Made by a program: the position numbers and the translations under genes | The notes under the pieces: model-generated | What the model was told of the DNA's origin: nothing | The model's database searches: none | Seen by the model: the letters and a program-made list of their open reading frames with translations, nothing else | Shown here: positions 12,385 through 26,000 of the stretch, in pieces | Layout: each line of letters begins with the position of its first letter | How positions within the stretch are numbered: the first letter of the stretch is position 1 | DNA from: Hyaloperonospora brassicae | Lineage: Eukaryota > Oomycota > Peronosporomycetes > Peronosporales > Peronosporaceae | DNA: 64,000 nucleotides | NCBI GenBank assembly: GCA_947650285.1 | Contig: CANTFL010000017.1 | Span: forward strand, 124,001 to 188,000 | Direction of reading: 5' to 3'

Positions 12385-15300
12385 GCTGTTATATGTAACA
12401 CTTTACCATAAATCTTAATTATGTTAACTACGCTGTCTATGTTCTGGAGCACAATTCACCACGTGAAAACTATGAGTGCTTATCTCCGTTGAATATTATG
12501 ACCGTAAATACATCTAACCTACTATGTATTGTTTGGTCCGACTTGTCATGTCTGAATGTATCCTGTCAAGGAGGTTCTGAAGGTTTACGATTCATGCTCC
12601 TCTATGTTGTGATAAAGTGAAGAAGCCTACGGCTTCGAAGTGACGCTGCGTAGTCCCTGTACAGTGTCCACAACGCGCTATGTTACATTCATTACGTTGC
12701 TAGATAAAAGGCCACCACGATCTTAGCCGACGCTTTCACTAACACGCGAGGGTCGGAAAGTTCTGGACGTTATTTCCATATCTCATGCGCATGAAGCATA
12801 AATCATATGCCGTGGCAAGAGTGTAGGGGCATGTGTTACTGGCAGATACCAACGCAGTACACAAACAGACTGAAATATCTGCTAAATTAAGTCAGTCAGC
12901 GAATTGGTTAAATGGTAAATTTCGATAACTGAGGGGTAGACTGGAGCAGAAGAAGACGCCATATGCAATGCGAAAGCCAAATTATGTCTTACATACCTGA
13001 AACATGCCTACGACTAATTTGATACCATGCTGAGTGACTCCTTGATTGATAGCATGCATATGTGGGCCTAAACAAGCGTCTAATTGATGAAGGCAACATA
13101 AATTTTACAATCAGGTTTACTGTAGTGCAAAAAAGATTTTTTTGGTAATCTGCTGAAGAGGAGGAGCCTTGGTCATTGATGCAAGCAACACTTGGACACT
13201 TGTAACTAGGCTACATCAGTCTGCTCATTATTTTGTCTCACTATCCTAATGGACGTCCAGGTCCGCGTCAAGATAAATTGAAGGATTTGGTGGCGAACAT
13301 GACGGAAGTTTTTTTTAATGTGTCGTTGACAGTAAATATGGGTCATAGGTAACATTGTCATACACATTTTAAGAGTTACGAAATAGTAATATTGAACGAA
13401 ATTTCTGTCGAAGGCAAAATCTGGCACTTATCCGATCATAGGTTGACGCAAATAATCATAGCAACCTCGATTGTTGATATCTACAAGACATGCACAATGA
13501 TTGGTGATTAGGTAGCTCAGATTATCGCAGCCTGGTTAGTTAGTAAAGACAAATGTGCATAATGTAACCGATATAAAATTACATAAAACTACGATACTAC
13601 TGTTCTCTACTACGCGTGTTCCCATAGTAGACTCATCTTTCTCCGCACGTAAAGTGTACGTAAGATTTGAGGCACTTACCTACTTTGTCATCAGTAAATG
13701 GTAGATCGTTTTTTGTCAGTACACGCGGCGTTTGCCCCAAGAAGTAATGCTGCAGCTAAGCGCACGATCTGAGCAAGTATTCTGTGACAAAGAGTGTAGA
13801 TATTATGGTAAATCTTGGTCCTCGATATGCGTTTGCTCAAAAGTGCATGAGAGGGCATACAAGAAATAGCGTAATTAATGGAGTCTTAGTCAAGATTCAA
13901 TCGATACTGTTGGACCGCGATGATTTAAGAGATAATTATTGACATATTCGTATGTATGTTCTATTTTCATCACCCGTTTTTATATCAGGTAATTTCTTTC
14001 ATGCGTACCGCTGCACACGGATACTTTTTGATTGAATACGTCAAGACATCCATTGAATGGCTATATCATTCTGCTTCAGGTGTCGCCACGTATGAAACAG
14101 AAATGGTAACACATAGAATGCTGGAGTTGATGACGTTGCTCAGCCAACGCTGTAACTAGCACTTAGCATCTAGCACTAAAGAATGCTAGAAATCCTTTGG
14201 AACGATTTGCTTGTACCCATGCAAGTATAACGAATTATCGAAAAATGCATGACGGACTAATTAGCGTTGTAAAAGACCAATAAATTTTAAGTAGTTCTTA
14301 TGGGAGTGTATGTACACAATATAATCGTCGCACGTACAACTATCGAGTCACCATAACAGTTCTTATATTATATGCAAATATTGAACTCGTGAAATCTCGG
14401 CGTACTGTTCATGTTTCCGTTAGGCGGTTCCTGTAATGCGGCGACGGAAGGATAAATGTTGAACAGGGGCATACGATTGTTAAAGCGATGGATACGCATT
14501 ACCTGTCAAATGCAAATGGTCTTCGTGGTCTTGCATACCAGTGGTCCAAACGATCTCACCCGACTACTTTAAACTTCCTGCAAAGCACACTTCGCTCCCG
14601 AAGAAGGCAACCATTACGCAATTACAGTCGCTAGCTGGCAGAATTATATCAATAACCTCGAACTCGAATAGGTGTCGCATCTGCGATCCACAAGGCCAGA
14701 GGTGACGCTGCTACCACGCACAGATCACTGGACACTGGAAGCTGGCCAAGCCTGGGTACGGTGTCAGGGGCAAACGTGTAACAATTTTCTATATGGAGGC
14801 CGATCACGGCCCACAATTTCCACTACGGGTCGTGTCATGCACGGATGAGAACTTTGCAAACGAGCTAAAGGATAAAAGGTAGATTAGCGCTGGTACTCAG
14901 TTCGCAAGCAGAATAATTGTTGCATTTACTACCACAAAAAGACCTCGGTAGCCGTATCGACAGCAGAAAACGAGATTTTTCTGCTGCTACCAATGTTGTG
15001 GAGGTTATACACGTTAGAATCTCATCATAAAGATTGGTATGCAGCTCTAAGCGACAAAAGCGCTGCGAATTGACAGCAAGCCAGCGACCCATCGGTGCAG
15101 ATTGCTTGTCATGTGATCAGTATAAGCGAATGATGTCACATTATATGAGATGGTACTATCTGCGCGCAGATAGTATATATCGCGCTATACCATGAAACTC
15201 TGACCCTCGGATGCATCGCGCAAGTAGAGCAAATCTAGAAACAATCAGTAGATTGTGAAAAAGTCCAGAATCCAGCACCAGTTCTGAGACGAGCCCACGC

Positions 15301-15559
15301 AGAACACGAATAATGGGTACCACACTATATGTTTGTGTTGTGTACTGGTAAAGTTAGATCCATAAGCGAAACATGCATTAAAATTACTAAGATGTCTCTC
15401 AAAATGACGATGATCGACATGTTATAGATTTATGGTACCAATTTACTGTCGAGGGAGGTCATTTTACAGACGGGCGCCGCTGCAACTATGTTTATACAGG
15501 ACTAATTTTTTAATCATAATCGACCGTTCAAAGACAAAAGGTGCAGTGGTAGGAGCATA

Positions 15560-17270
15560 ACGTATGTGTGCCCACAAGACGGGTGCCCATGGGAACTCCG
15601 CATGAAGAGGCGGCAGCAGAAGAATGCATATTTTGAGCACAATATTTCGACGCTAAACCATGTTCACTCGCATGTGTGCCTCGCGACCGCCAAGCCTTCA
15701 AGACGGCGAATCAAAATTCTCTCTACTCATAATGCTGCGATTTGAGGTGACAAGGGCATTAAGCGCAAGGAATTTGTGGCGCTAGTCCGCTTTCGTAACA
15801 TAACTAACCTCCAAAAGTATCAAACCGAGACCTACGAAGCCCAAGAAGAGGTCATTGAAGAGATGGAAGACAATGAAAATCGTCTTTTGAGCTTCTGGGT
15901 CGGCATATGATTGAAATAAGGAGCGCAAATCGATCCAGCACTGTGGCTCTCTAAGTGGACCAAGAACCCCGATTTCCCGCTTGTTCGTGGCCTTTGAAGA
16001 GTCTGCTAGCAGTCACCTTCATGATGTCTCGTAGTCGGCTTCGATGAAACGCATTCGTGACATCACAAATACAATGGTGTTATACTTTCTCAAAGTGATC
16101 GAGACGAGAAGGGACAAAAAGCTACGTTGTTCATTGCCTTCGTGAATGTGGAGAGTAAGGACAACATTTAATGGTTTTTAGTCATTGTATATAGGCTAGA
16201 ATATATTCAGTAAAGGTCGCGATATTAAGTTATCGTGGGAAGATACAAGATGCCGTAAAACTAGTGTACGCAACCACACAGCCTCCAGATTCGATTCTGT
16301 ACCTTGCACATTTTGTGCAATATCAAACGAAATTTTGATTGTTCTGGTTCTGAATTCGAGATTGCTGTGGAAATAATTCAACTGGCAGAAGATGATATCG
16401 ACTACGACTCTGCTCTATCGGCGGTACGAAAAAAGTTGGAGATGATGTTGCCGCATACATGGGGGATATTGATCCCATTTATTGGACTCTATTTGCGAAT
16501 ATTCAAATGGAATTTATTGATGAAAATATGAATGTCAAAAAAATTTACGACGTCGAGCGCAGATTCGGCCACTAGCACGCATCACTAAGACCGTCTTGCA
16601 CCACCAACGAAACCATGTGCTCGTTTCGGGTGGCGAAAAATTAACTTTGTCAAAAACGATAAAAAATACCATGCTCGTCCATGGTATGTGTGACGCAGCT
16701 CCTCTAGAGGCATTAAAATTGTATCACAGGCGACTATGGAACTTTTTGTATGCGGCAAGATCAAATTAATAAATGGTCAGCAAAAAAAATTACTGTGACC
16801 CCTTGTGTGCGGTCTACCAAAAACAAACATCTGCGGATGGATATGAAGTCGCGCGTTCGTCCTCCACTATATAGTTTGCCTCGAAACAAGACTACTCTAG
16901 ATATCGGCGCATTAATTTTTAAGCTGCAAGTTGCTCATGTTCAACTTATATGCGAATGAGGTCACCTTACCGCCGCCTTGTCACCGTATTGCATGTTACT
17001 GGTTCACAATCGACATAACGACAGCTTATCATCGAGTATACCTGGTCAAAAAAATTGAGCAAGACTTTTTGGAGAGGTCGATTGAATTGGTTGTCAGCAC
17101 TAGAACACCTCTAGCGATGATAAATCCACCACCGTATTAAAAAAACTGGACGGCGACAAAAACTACGTGTCAGTAGCTCTGGATATTTGTCCAGACACAT
17201 ACAAATGCCGCTATTGATTTCAAGTGCGGCATAACAAGACAACATGTCAGCGACATGCGACTTCGATGGA
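15560..17270 (+). pseudogene. Fossil MULE (Mutator-like) transposase
   Basis: Three-frame reading of the plus strand gives an ordered series of MULE fragments broken by stops. At 15571-15720 there is a FLYWCH/WRKY-GCM1-like zinc-binding segment (CPQDGCPWELRMKRR, then HVHSHVC). At 16035-16175 there is a transposase core segment (VGFDETH, a stop, HHKYNGVIL, then LFIAFVNVESKDN, a stop, WFL), matching the D-x-TH...YNG...ED-W-WFL pattern of the MULE DDE domain. At 16380-16560 there is an RFGH-like segment. Near 17195-17240 there is a CCHC-like knuckle (CRY, a stop, FQVRHNKTTC) of the kind found at MULE C-termini. No terminal inverted repeats were identified. Family assignment rests on motif order, not on a search. 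Confidence 0.6.
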
Positions 17271-18820
17271 ACAAAAGAACAAGCAATATTTAAGCAAAGT
17301 GAATTGACTTAAGTGGCCCGATAAACCTTGTGAATCCGGCGTCAGTCTTCGTGACAAATACAGTGATGTCCGACACAATCTCAGACGAATGCCACCTGCA
17401 TGGATTTATTGCCCTCATATTCAAATGAACTTCTTTGCATAGCTTTTACAACGAATGAACACAACAATAAATTTGCTACAAAGTTGCTTATACACGCTTG
17501 CTATATATAATTATATTGTAGAACCTCATTGCTTAAATGTATTAGAAACAAAATTCTTAAAACATGGCGGGTGAAAACTTTACGGCACCTGAAATGACAC
17601 GTGCTTCTACCAGCAATTCTGGACAATGCTTGCTTCGATCATGGGGCGTCCTATATGTTGCTTCCACATGCATATTACATCGCGCCTTCCGTCTGAGCTC
17701 AGCGCTCAATGATCGCGCCATTATGGCGTAATTCCTCGCCTTCTTCTCGTTTCGCATCTTGCTCAGCCCTCCTATCCGACCCCTAGTGGTAATACAAGTA
17801 GCAACGACGTCAGAACGACTTCATACGTAAATCAGGACTGGCACTAACTCTTCGTTATCGACTTGCAAAGAATAAAAACGAGGTCTGTACGATCGTGATA
17901 ACGTCCTTCCTATTACACGTTGCAGGCATTAAACAAACAGCGAGATACAGTATATAAAATAGGGTTACAACAAATAAAATTGCGGAGTACGTCAACATTC
18001 GTTCCTATTCCCCGTATGATTGATCGTCTGCAATCTGCTGTTCGCGCACTGCGTCCCCTATCCTGTCACCTGGACAGAAATTAAATTAACTCATTAAAAG
18101 TTTTTCCTATCACGTGCATATAAATTAACACCCAGTCTTATACCCTGTCAACACAAGATTTGCTTCCCGCGAGGATGAGATATCCGACACCGGGAAACTC
18201 AGAGGCCTCCGCCCTCCTTCGTAGGCGCTTGTTGGTCGGCAAATGAGCAATGAGTTTTCGGTTTGCCGAAAACATTGTGCCCAATGAGATCAAAATAACG
18301 GCTCCTTGAAAAATGCAAAGTGTCGTAACTAATCACGCAGTTTTATACAACCTGGTGGTTGGGCATTGTGCGATCCCCATTCTATGTGTCATGCGTGGGT
18401 CCGTCTCAGGACTGTTGCTGAATTCTGGACTTTTGCAAAAAACTACTGCTCGATTATGGATTTGCCCGAATAGGTGAATATTTGGTACATTATACCAATC
18501 ATGTTTCGAACATCACTACCCAGTTTTTTTTCTTTTTTACGCGCAAAAATACCTTTATTATGATTTCAAGTATGGATTGAATGAGCTGCGTGATCAATGT
18601 TCTACAGCGTCGATTCTAAGTAAGCAAACCCACACAAAGACAGCAAAACGTTTTGCGCCAACCCAGTCCAACCCATCTCAATTCATCTGCGACAGTCACG
18701 ACAGGATGCTACTACGATCAGTGCTCGTCTTTAATAATGCTTCTGACTGATCGTCGCACATACCTTGCGTTCCTTATCGAACACATATTGTCAGACACTT
18801 CAAAATTCGTACCGCGAGTA
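17271..18820. other. Intergenic, nothing recognised
   Basis: This stretch is AT-rich with short frames only. No gene, RNA or transposon end was recognised. It ends abruptly where the duplicated LTR/gag segment of element B begins at 18821. Confidence 0.5.
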
Positions 18821-19826
18821 TGGTGGAGTGGTGATCGCTCAATTTATTAGTCGATCCCAACTCTCTACTGGGGCCCGTACGACCGACTAAAGGAGGGTGT
18901 ACTCCGGTTCCGTGTTCTTGATTGCCTCCCTCACCTTGTGGACCCGTCGGTGGGGCGGGTTGCACTCTTCCAGGTGGACTCGTGTCAATGGAAAACTTGA
19001 CCGTGTTTGAGATGGGGTCGAGGTTCTATCACGGTGTGGAAATCTTCACAACACGATCGGGGTCGGCGTGATCACGTGGAATTCGTCACGCGATCACTTG
19101 TATGCTTGTGAGGTGCTCGATATGAGTCACCCTGATCTGTAACAGATCGCCTTGTCCAAATGTAGACCTTGATTCGCGAGCCTTCTGACCACTTGAGCCG
19201 TCTCGCGATCTTAGTTCCTCAACGACAAAGGGTTTCCTGCGTCCAGTCGCAGTCGGGGTGTTGCTTGAGAGATCTTGATCCCTGGCCAAACAATCCAGGG
19301 ATATCACTTGATTAAAGTATGTAGACCTTTCCTTGACGTCGGGCGGCCAATGGTCCACCCGGAGGAGAAGTCGAAACGTGTACTTTGAAGCAAATTGAAC
19401 TCTGTTTAATGTTAACCAATCAAACCCAACAAGCCTGTACCTATCCCCATGTCTTGGACATCGTTTGCCACATGTCGCTCTCTCTAGACGATAGCGATCT
19501 TGTACTTGCGTGGCCCACACCTGGTATACTTGTCTGATCGCGATCACATACCTGATCACGATCTCCATCGCCTCCTTGATCGCGATTGCCTTGCTGATAG
19601 CGGTTCCCTTCTTGATCGACTGATCGCCAACGTTACCTTCCGCCTCATACCTTGACCCAAGATCGCAGGTCCCAACCTGCCCGATCTGATATCCATTTTA
19701 GTCTGAATGTCCAATAGACGCGATCTGACCAGATGTGGGACTGGGCAGCCAACCGTTAACTGGTTCGGACATAACGGAAATGCGATCAGTTCCTCTACAG
19801 CGAATTTCCATAGTCGCTTTACCACA
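18821..19826 (-). repeat. LTR + leader + gag start, left copy
   Basis: This segment matches 34667-35672 over 1,006 bp without gaps and with about 10 mismatches that I counted (near 99% identity). It includes the gag N-terminal codons (18821-18965), the untranslated leader and the LTR, whose outer end is 19826. Beyond 18821 the two copies diverge completely. The LTR/leader boundary could not be fixed. Confidence 0.85.
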
Positions 19827-20280
19827 GTCGTCACCTGCTCAGTTAGTCGCCACACAGTGTTGATCTGACTGCGCACTTATCTTTTCGCTTGGTCAGTCCC
19901 TCGTATTACCATCATATCCTCGATCGTTATAATCCTCGTTAACCATTATTGAATCGTCTCCATGCTTCTGCTTCTATTCAACCATGCACAAACAGGTTAC
20001 CCTCCGTCCAGATCGCTCGCGATCAAAGGTCCAGTGATCTGATGATCGCGATCAGATCGACCACCATCCAGATCGCTCGCGATCAAAGACCCACTAATCT
20101 GATCACCGCGATCAGATCCACCGATGCTGATCACTGGCGATCATCAATACTTCTTGACCTTCACCTGCGCGATCACGTCGGTAAACCTTCGATTGCCATA
20201 CTCACAACATCTACCGCCTTTCCACCTTCTTATATAACATTCCTGTATGTGACCCCAAGTCAACGACCTGACCCTCACTG

Positions 20281-20769
20281 ACCCGCATTCCCCTCTTCAT
20301 GCGACTGCATCACTTCAAACCGATTCTTCCGCACACGATCACGATCCCATTTTTGTATCAACGCTTCACAATTCAAGTCAGCTCTTTCCACCCACGACGG
20401 ATCATCATATCCTTTCTAATAGACTTTGAACTGTCGGTGCACCCTGCCATAACGTGTCCGCCGTCCTGATCGCATGTCCGCTTCATTTCCACTTCGAAAT
20501 AGTCTTCTGCCAGTTTGCCTACCCAACGGATCTTCTGGTATTAAAGCTTCGTCGAAATCAAGTCGATTCGCTTTGCTTATTCTCAGTTGCTCTATCGGTC
20601 GATTCGGAAACATTTGTACGAGTTTCAGCTTCGACACGTGAACAATTGGAACTACTTGGTAGGGCTTACCTGCTATTTCCAATCTCACCGCGTGATCCCC
20701 GAACTTGTCGATCACTCGGAACAATCCATGCCACAGATGTGCCAGTTTCCAAGCGTACCCCTCCTTCAC
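20281..20769 (-). pseudogene. pol: integrase C-terminus and chromodomain, element B
   Basis: The frame 20416-20769 contains the module LAHLWHGLFRVIDKFGDHAVRLE and VPIVHVSKLKLVQMFPNRPIEQL, matching 603-1058 of element A. The chromodomain part that follows is frame-broken; its remnants (WVERADLNCEALIQKW-like) lie at 20330-20410. The DNA from 19827 to 20280 is the 3' untranslated tail and is packed with GATC and GCGATC motifs. Confidence 0.75.
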
Positions 20770-21840
20770 GCGATCCAGATCTAGCCAGACTTGCGAACCG
20801 CTGCATATGTCCAGTAGATCGCGATCCTGATTATGCTGATCAGCGCGATCTTAAATTGCTTCCTTCAGTCGACTGTTCACCGTCGCTCTCGCCCGTTGAT
20901 AATGGCGTTGTATGCCAACCCCTCCATCGTCGTGGATCTCGATCTCGTGACGCGGTACCCCCTTGAGGTAATGTGGCTTCTACGTTCATCGGGGATTCTA
21001 ACTGTGGATCAAATAAAATGGGGTGTCACCGCGAATCCGATCGTGTGTGGTGTTGATCGCGTATGTCAATCGTTCGGTATATTCATCCCAATCTCTCTGG
21101 TTCTCGTCCGAAACATTCATCTTTATCGCTCTAGTTAACGTCTGTACCATGCGCTCTGCTGTGCCGTTCGCTTGTGGTCTATAAGTCATAGTATCTCGTT
21201 GTTTCTGGCCCACGATCCGATTAAACGCACGAAAGAAATCAGACATGAATCCTGGCTCTCGATCGTGACAAATTGATTCACTTGCTCCAAACCATCTGAA
21301 TACACATTCTTCGTAATTTTACGCGATTGTTTGTGCGGTCCGAAATGCACACGCCTTCGCAACCACACATCCAGATAACAGGTAGACCCAGATCAATAAC
21401 TCTGTGCTACCTTTAAACGATCGCGGCAAAGAAGAAATATATTCCATCGCTAGAATGTAAAAAGGTACGTCGCTTGTACGATACCCGGCGAGCCACTTTT
21501 ATCGCAGGGGCGGCCTTTACCTGTCTCGCAATCCACACACTCTCCCACATACCGTTGCACACTTCGATACAAACCTCTCCGGTGAAACTTCGCCCTGATC
21601 CTCTGGTAAGTTCGACCTATACCCTGGTGGCCGCCCTCAATACAGGTATGATAATGATGTAAAAAATCCTGCTTTGATAGCTATGGGATCACCAACCGGC
21701 ACATCTCCACGCGATCTTCTGACTTTGTAGATGATCAAAGACAAAAGCGCAACAACTCGTCCTGATCGACCTCATAGTCCGGCGCGAGCAGGACACATGA
21801 TTTTGCGTCCGCTGATGCAATCGTAAATACGTCTCCAGTC
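20770..21840 (-). pseudogene. pol: integrase of element B
   Basis: The best-preserved part is 20998-21246 (SDFFRAFNRIVGQKQRDTM, YRPQANGTAERMVQTLTRA), which covers the catalytic-core end with its Glu. Upstream core and zinc-domain remnants extend to about 21840 with stops. It is homologous to 1116-2109 of element A. Confidence 0.7.
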
Positions 21841-21863
21841 AAATAAATCTATAAGTAATAGAC

Positions 21864-22526
21864 TCAACTTTCTTCATCCTGCGCTTGTTTGATCTGTTCG
21901 ATTCGTATCTGTTGTACGATCGCCTCTTGAACATTTTTTGGCGAATGGCGTCGTCGTGCGGCAGCACGGGTAATTGCAGCTACTTGCGCCCTCTGATTCG
22001 TCTTGCGGGGTAACAGTAACTCATCTAGCCGTATCAGAGTCCCTATATTTTGGCGATCTTGGTCATCCATCACTATCCCACCTTTTTCTTTCCGCAGAGC
22101 TTCACTTGCCAATCGATCTGCGTTTGCGTTCCGATCGCGTTTCACATGTAAGAAATCACGTTTGGGCTAGAATCGGAGTCTGTTCATCGCTTTATGTCTC
22201 AGCAGTTGTAGACCTGGCGCCTTGCAATCGATCTCATCACGCATTTGCTTTATCACTAAATTTAAATCTTTACATATTATTACCCGTCCCCTGGTCTGAT
22301 CATTTAACATATCAAAACATAAAATTTGTCTTCTACACTTTGCTTCGGTGATCGCTTGATTATAGACGAACTCATATGCGGCAGCCACAACCTTTAACAT
22401 GGTTATCTCCATAATTTGCGCTGCATGCTCGACACCCATCAAAAATAGCCACCCAGATATTTTCTTGCTCTTCGACCGTAGGTGGAGGCATACTGATCGT
22501 TTGTCGTGGTTGTTTATTTGGCGCAA
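21864..22526 (-). pseudogene. pol: second RNase H domain of element B
   Basis: Two open blocks (21864-22145 and 22167-22526) carry IICKDLNLVIKQMRDEIDCKAPG and KRDRNANADRLASEAL. These align with the corresponding segments of the extra RNase H of element A. Several acidic positions remain, but the frame is interrupted at about 22150. Confidence 0.65.
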
Positions 22527-22628
22527 TCGCGATCAACATCTTATCCACTTCCTGTCGAGGAGTTATGCTCGCTGCCAGAGTACCCAGTATCTCATCTTCA
22601 CCCTCTCACATCGACAGATCTTCAGTGT

Positions 22629-23029
22629 TTAATTTGATAACAATGCAGCCCATCGTCCTAATCTTCTATTGAGACCGATAGATTGGAGCGACCTTGCTAA
22701 GGTTAAATAACGCGTCAGCACAGTGATCTCACGAGACACCAGCTTGGTATAGCATATATCTAGCATCATTAGCAATGCTAGTATCTCCTTCTCTACCATG
22801 TCATAGTTAACTTCGTTGGGCTTCAGTGTACGGCTTAAATAAGTGACCGGCCAGTACACTTCCTCATGTTTCTGCAGCATTGCCGACGACACATCCCACT
22901 TGCTGGCGTACACCACAATCACTGGCGGTAGATCCGGGTCAAAGTGTTTCAAAATGAGTGTAGTCGCTATCTTTTGTTTTAATAAAATGAACGCGATCGT
23001 TGCTTTCTCCCAGCGACTCCTGCCTTACG
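22629..23029 (-). pseudogene. pol: Ty3-type RNase H of element B
   Basis: The block HFDPDLPPVIVVYASKWDVSSA, VTYLSRTLKPNEVNY and VEKEILALL is a Gypsy RNase H. It begins immediately after the 30-bp satellite ends. In element A the equivalent segment joins directly to the RT connection domain, so here pol has been split by the satellite. Confidence 0.75.
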
Positions 23030-26000
23030 GATCCTGATCGCCCTCAGCGATTAAAATGTGATTCCTGATCGCCCCAGCGATTGACTGTGATTCCTGATTG
23101 CCCCCAGCGATTAGGTGTGACTCCTCATCGCTTCCAAGAAATTTATTGCGATTCCTGATCGCCTTCAGCATATGGGTGTGATTCCTGATCGCATCCAGCA
23201 ATTGGGTGTGAATCCTGATCGACCTCATTAATTGGGTGCAATTCCTGATCGACCTCAGCAATTGGGTGCAATTCCTGATCGACCTCAGCAATTGGGTGCG
23301 ATTCCTGATCGACCTCATCAATTGGGTGCAATTCCTGATCGACCTCAGCAATTGGGTGTGATTCCTGATCGCCTCCAGCAATTGAGCGTGATTCCTGATC
23401 GCCTTCAGCAATTGGTTGTGACTCCTGATCGACCTCAGCAATTTATTGCGATTCCTGATCGCCCTTAGCAATTGGGCGTGATTCCTGATCGCCTTCAGCA
23501 ATTGGGTGTGACTCCTGATCGCCCCAGCAATTTATTGCGATTCCTGATCGCCCATAGCAATTGGGCGTGATTCCTGATCGCCTTCAGCAAATGGGCGTGA
23601 TTCCTGATCGCCTTCAGCAATTGGGTGTGACTCCTGATCGACCTCATTAATTGGGTGCAATTCCTGATCGCCCATAGCAATTGGGCGTGATTCCTGATCG
23701 CCCTCAGCAATTGGGTGTGACTCCTGATCGACCTCATTGATTGGGTGCAATTCCTGATCGACCTCAGCAATTGGGTGTGATTCCTGATCGCCTCCAGCAA
23801 ATGGGCGTGATTCCTGATCGCCTTCAGCAATTGGGTGTGACTCCTGATCGACCTCATTAATTGGGTGCGATTCCTGATCGCCCCCAGCAATTACGCGTGA
23901 TTCCTGATCGCCTTCAGCAAATGGGCGTGATTCCTGATCGCCTTCAGCAAGTGAATGTGACTCCTGATCGACCTCATTAATTGGGTCCAATTCCTGATCG
24001 ACCTCAGCAATTGGGTGTGATTCCTGATCGCCTCCAGCAATTGAGCGTGATTCCTGATCGCCCATAGCAATTGACGTGATTACTGATCGACCTCAGCAAT
24101 AGATTGTGATTCCTGATCTCCCCCAGCAATTGAGCGTAATTCCTGATCGCCTTCAGCAATTGGGTGTGACTCCTGATCGACCTCATTAATTGGGTGCAAT
24201 TCCTGATCGCCCCCAGCAATTGAGCGTGATTCCTGATCGCCTTCAGCAAATGGGCGTGATTCCTGACCGCCTTCAGCAATTGGGTGTGACTCCTGATCGA
24301 CCTCATTAATTGGGTGCAATTCCTGATCGACCTCAGCAATCGGGTGTGATTCCTGATCGCCTCCATCAATTGAGCGTGATTCCTGATTGCCTTCAGCAAT
24401 TGGGTGTGACTCCTGATCGACCTCAGCAATTTATTGCGATTCCTGATCGCCCATAGCAATTGGGCGTGATTCCTGATCGCCTTCAGCAATTGGGTGTGAC
24501 TCCTGATCGACCTCATTTGTTGGGTGTGATTCCCGATCGCCTCCAGCAATTGAGCGTGATTCCTGATCGCCTTCAGCAATTGGGCGTGATTTCTGATCGA
24601 CCTCAGCAATTAATTGCGATTCCTGATCGCCCATAGCAATTGGGCGTGATTCCTGATCGACCTCAGCAATTGATTGTGATTCCTGATCTCCCCAGCAATT
24701 GGGCGTAATTCCTGATCGCCTTCAGCAATTGGGTGTGACTCCTGATCGACCTCATTAATTGGGTGCAATTCCTGATCGCCCCCAGCAATTGAGCGTGATT
24801 CCTGATCGCCTTCAGCAAATGGGCGTGATTCCTGATCGCCTTCAGCAATTGGGTGTGACTCCTGATCGACCTCATTAATTGGGTGCAATTCCTGATCGAC
24901 CTCAGCAATCGGGTGTGATTCCTGATCGCCTCCAGCAAATGGGCGTGATTCCTGATTGCCTTCAGCAATTGGGTGTGACTCCTGATCGACCTCAGCAATT
25001 TATTGCGATTCCTGATCGCCCATAGCAATTGGGCGTGATTCTTGATCGCCTTCAGCAATTGGGTGTGACTCCTTATCGACCTCATTTGTTGGGTGTGATT
25101 CCCGATCGCCTCCAGCAATTGAGCGTGATTCCTGATCGCCTTCAGCAATTGGGTGTGACTCCTGATCGCCCCAGCAATTTATTGCGATTCCTGATCGCCC
25201 ATAGCAATTGGGCGTGATTCCTGATCGCCTTCAGCAAATGGGCGTGATTCCTGATCGCCTTCAGCAATTGGGTGTGACTCCTGATCGACCTCATTAATTG
25301 GGTGCAATTCCTGATCGCCCATAGCAATTTAGCGTGATTCCTGATCGCCCTCAGCAATTGGGTGTGACTCCTGATCGACCTCATTGATTGGGTGCAATTC
25401 CTGATCGACCTCAGCAATTGGGTGTGATTCCTGATCGCCTCCAGCAAATGGGCGTGATTCCTGATCGCCTTCAGCAATTGGGTGTGACTCCTGATCGACC
25501 TCATTAATTGGGTGCGATTCCTGATCGCCCCCAGCAATTACGCGTGATTCCTGATCGCCTTCAGCAAATGGGCGTGATTCCTGATCGCCTTCAGCAAGTG
25601 AATGTGACTCCTGATCGACCTCATTAATTGGGTCCAATTCCTGATCGACCTCAGCAATTGGGTGTGATTCCTGATCGCCTCCAGCAATTGAGCGTGATTC
25701 CTGATCGCCCATAGCAATTGACGTGATTACTGATCGACCTCAGCAATAGATTGTGATTCCTGATCTCCCCCAGCAATTGAGCGTAATTCCTGATCGCCTT
25801 CAGCAATTGGGTGTGACTCCTGATCGACCTCATTAATTGGGTGCAATTCCTGATCGCCCCCAGCAATTGAGCGTGATTCCTGATCGCCTTCAGCAAATGG
25901 GCGTGATTCCTGACCGCCTTCAGCAATTGGGTGTGACTCCTGATCGACCTCATTAATTGGGTGCAATTCCTGATCGCCCATAGCAATTGGGCGTGATTCC

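Larger units (their letters stand above)
9741..15559. other. AT-rich, gene-poor region
   Basis: Base composition shifts abruptly to AT-rich after 9740, and reading frames are short on both strands. No host gene, RNA gene or intact transposon was recognised. The only long frame is a 163-codon ORF at 11893-12384 (listed separately). This looks like old, mutated intergenic or transposon-derived DNA. Confidence 0.6.
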
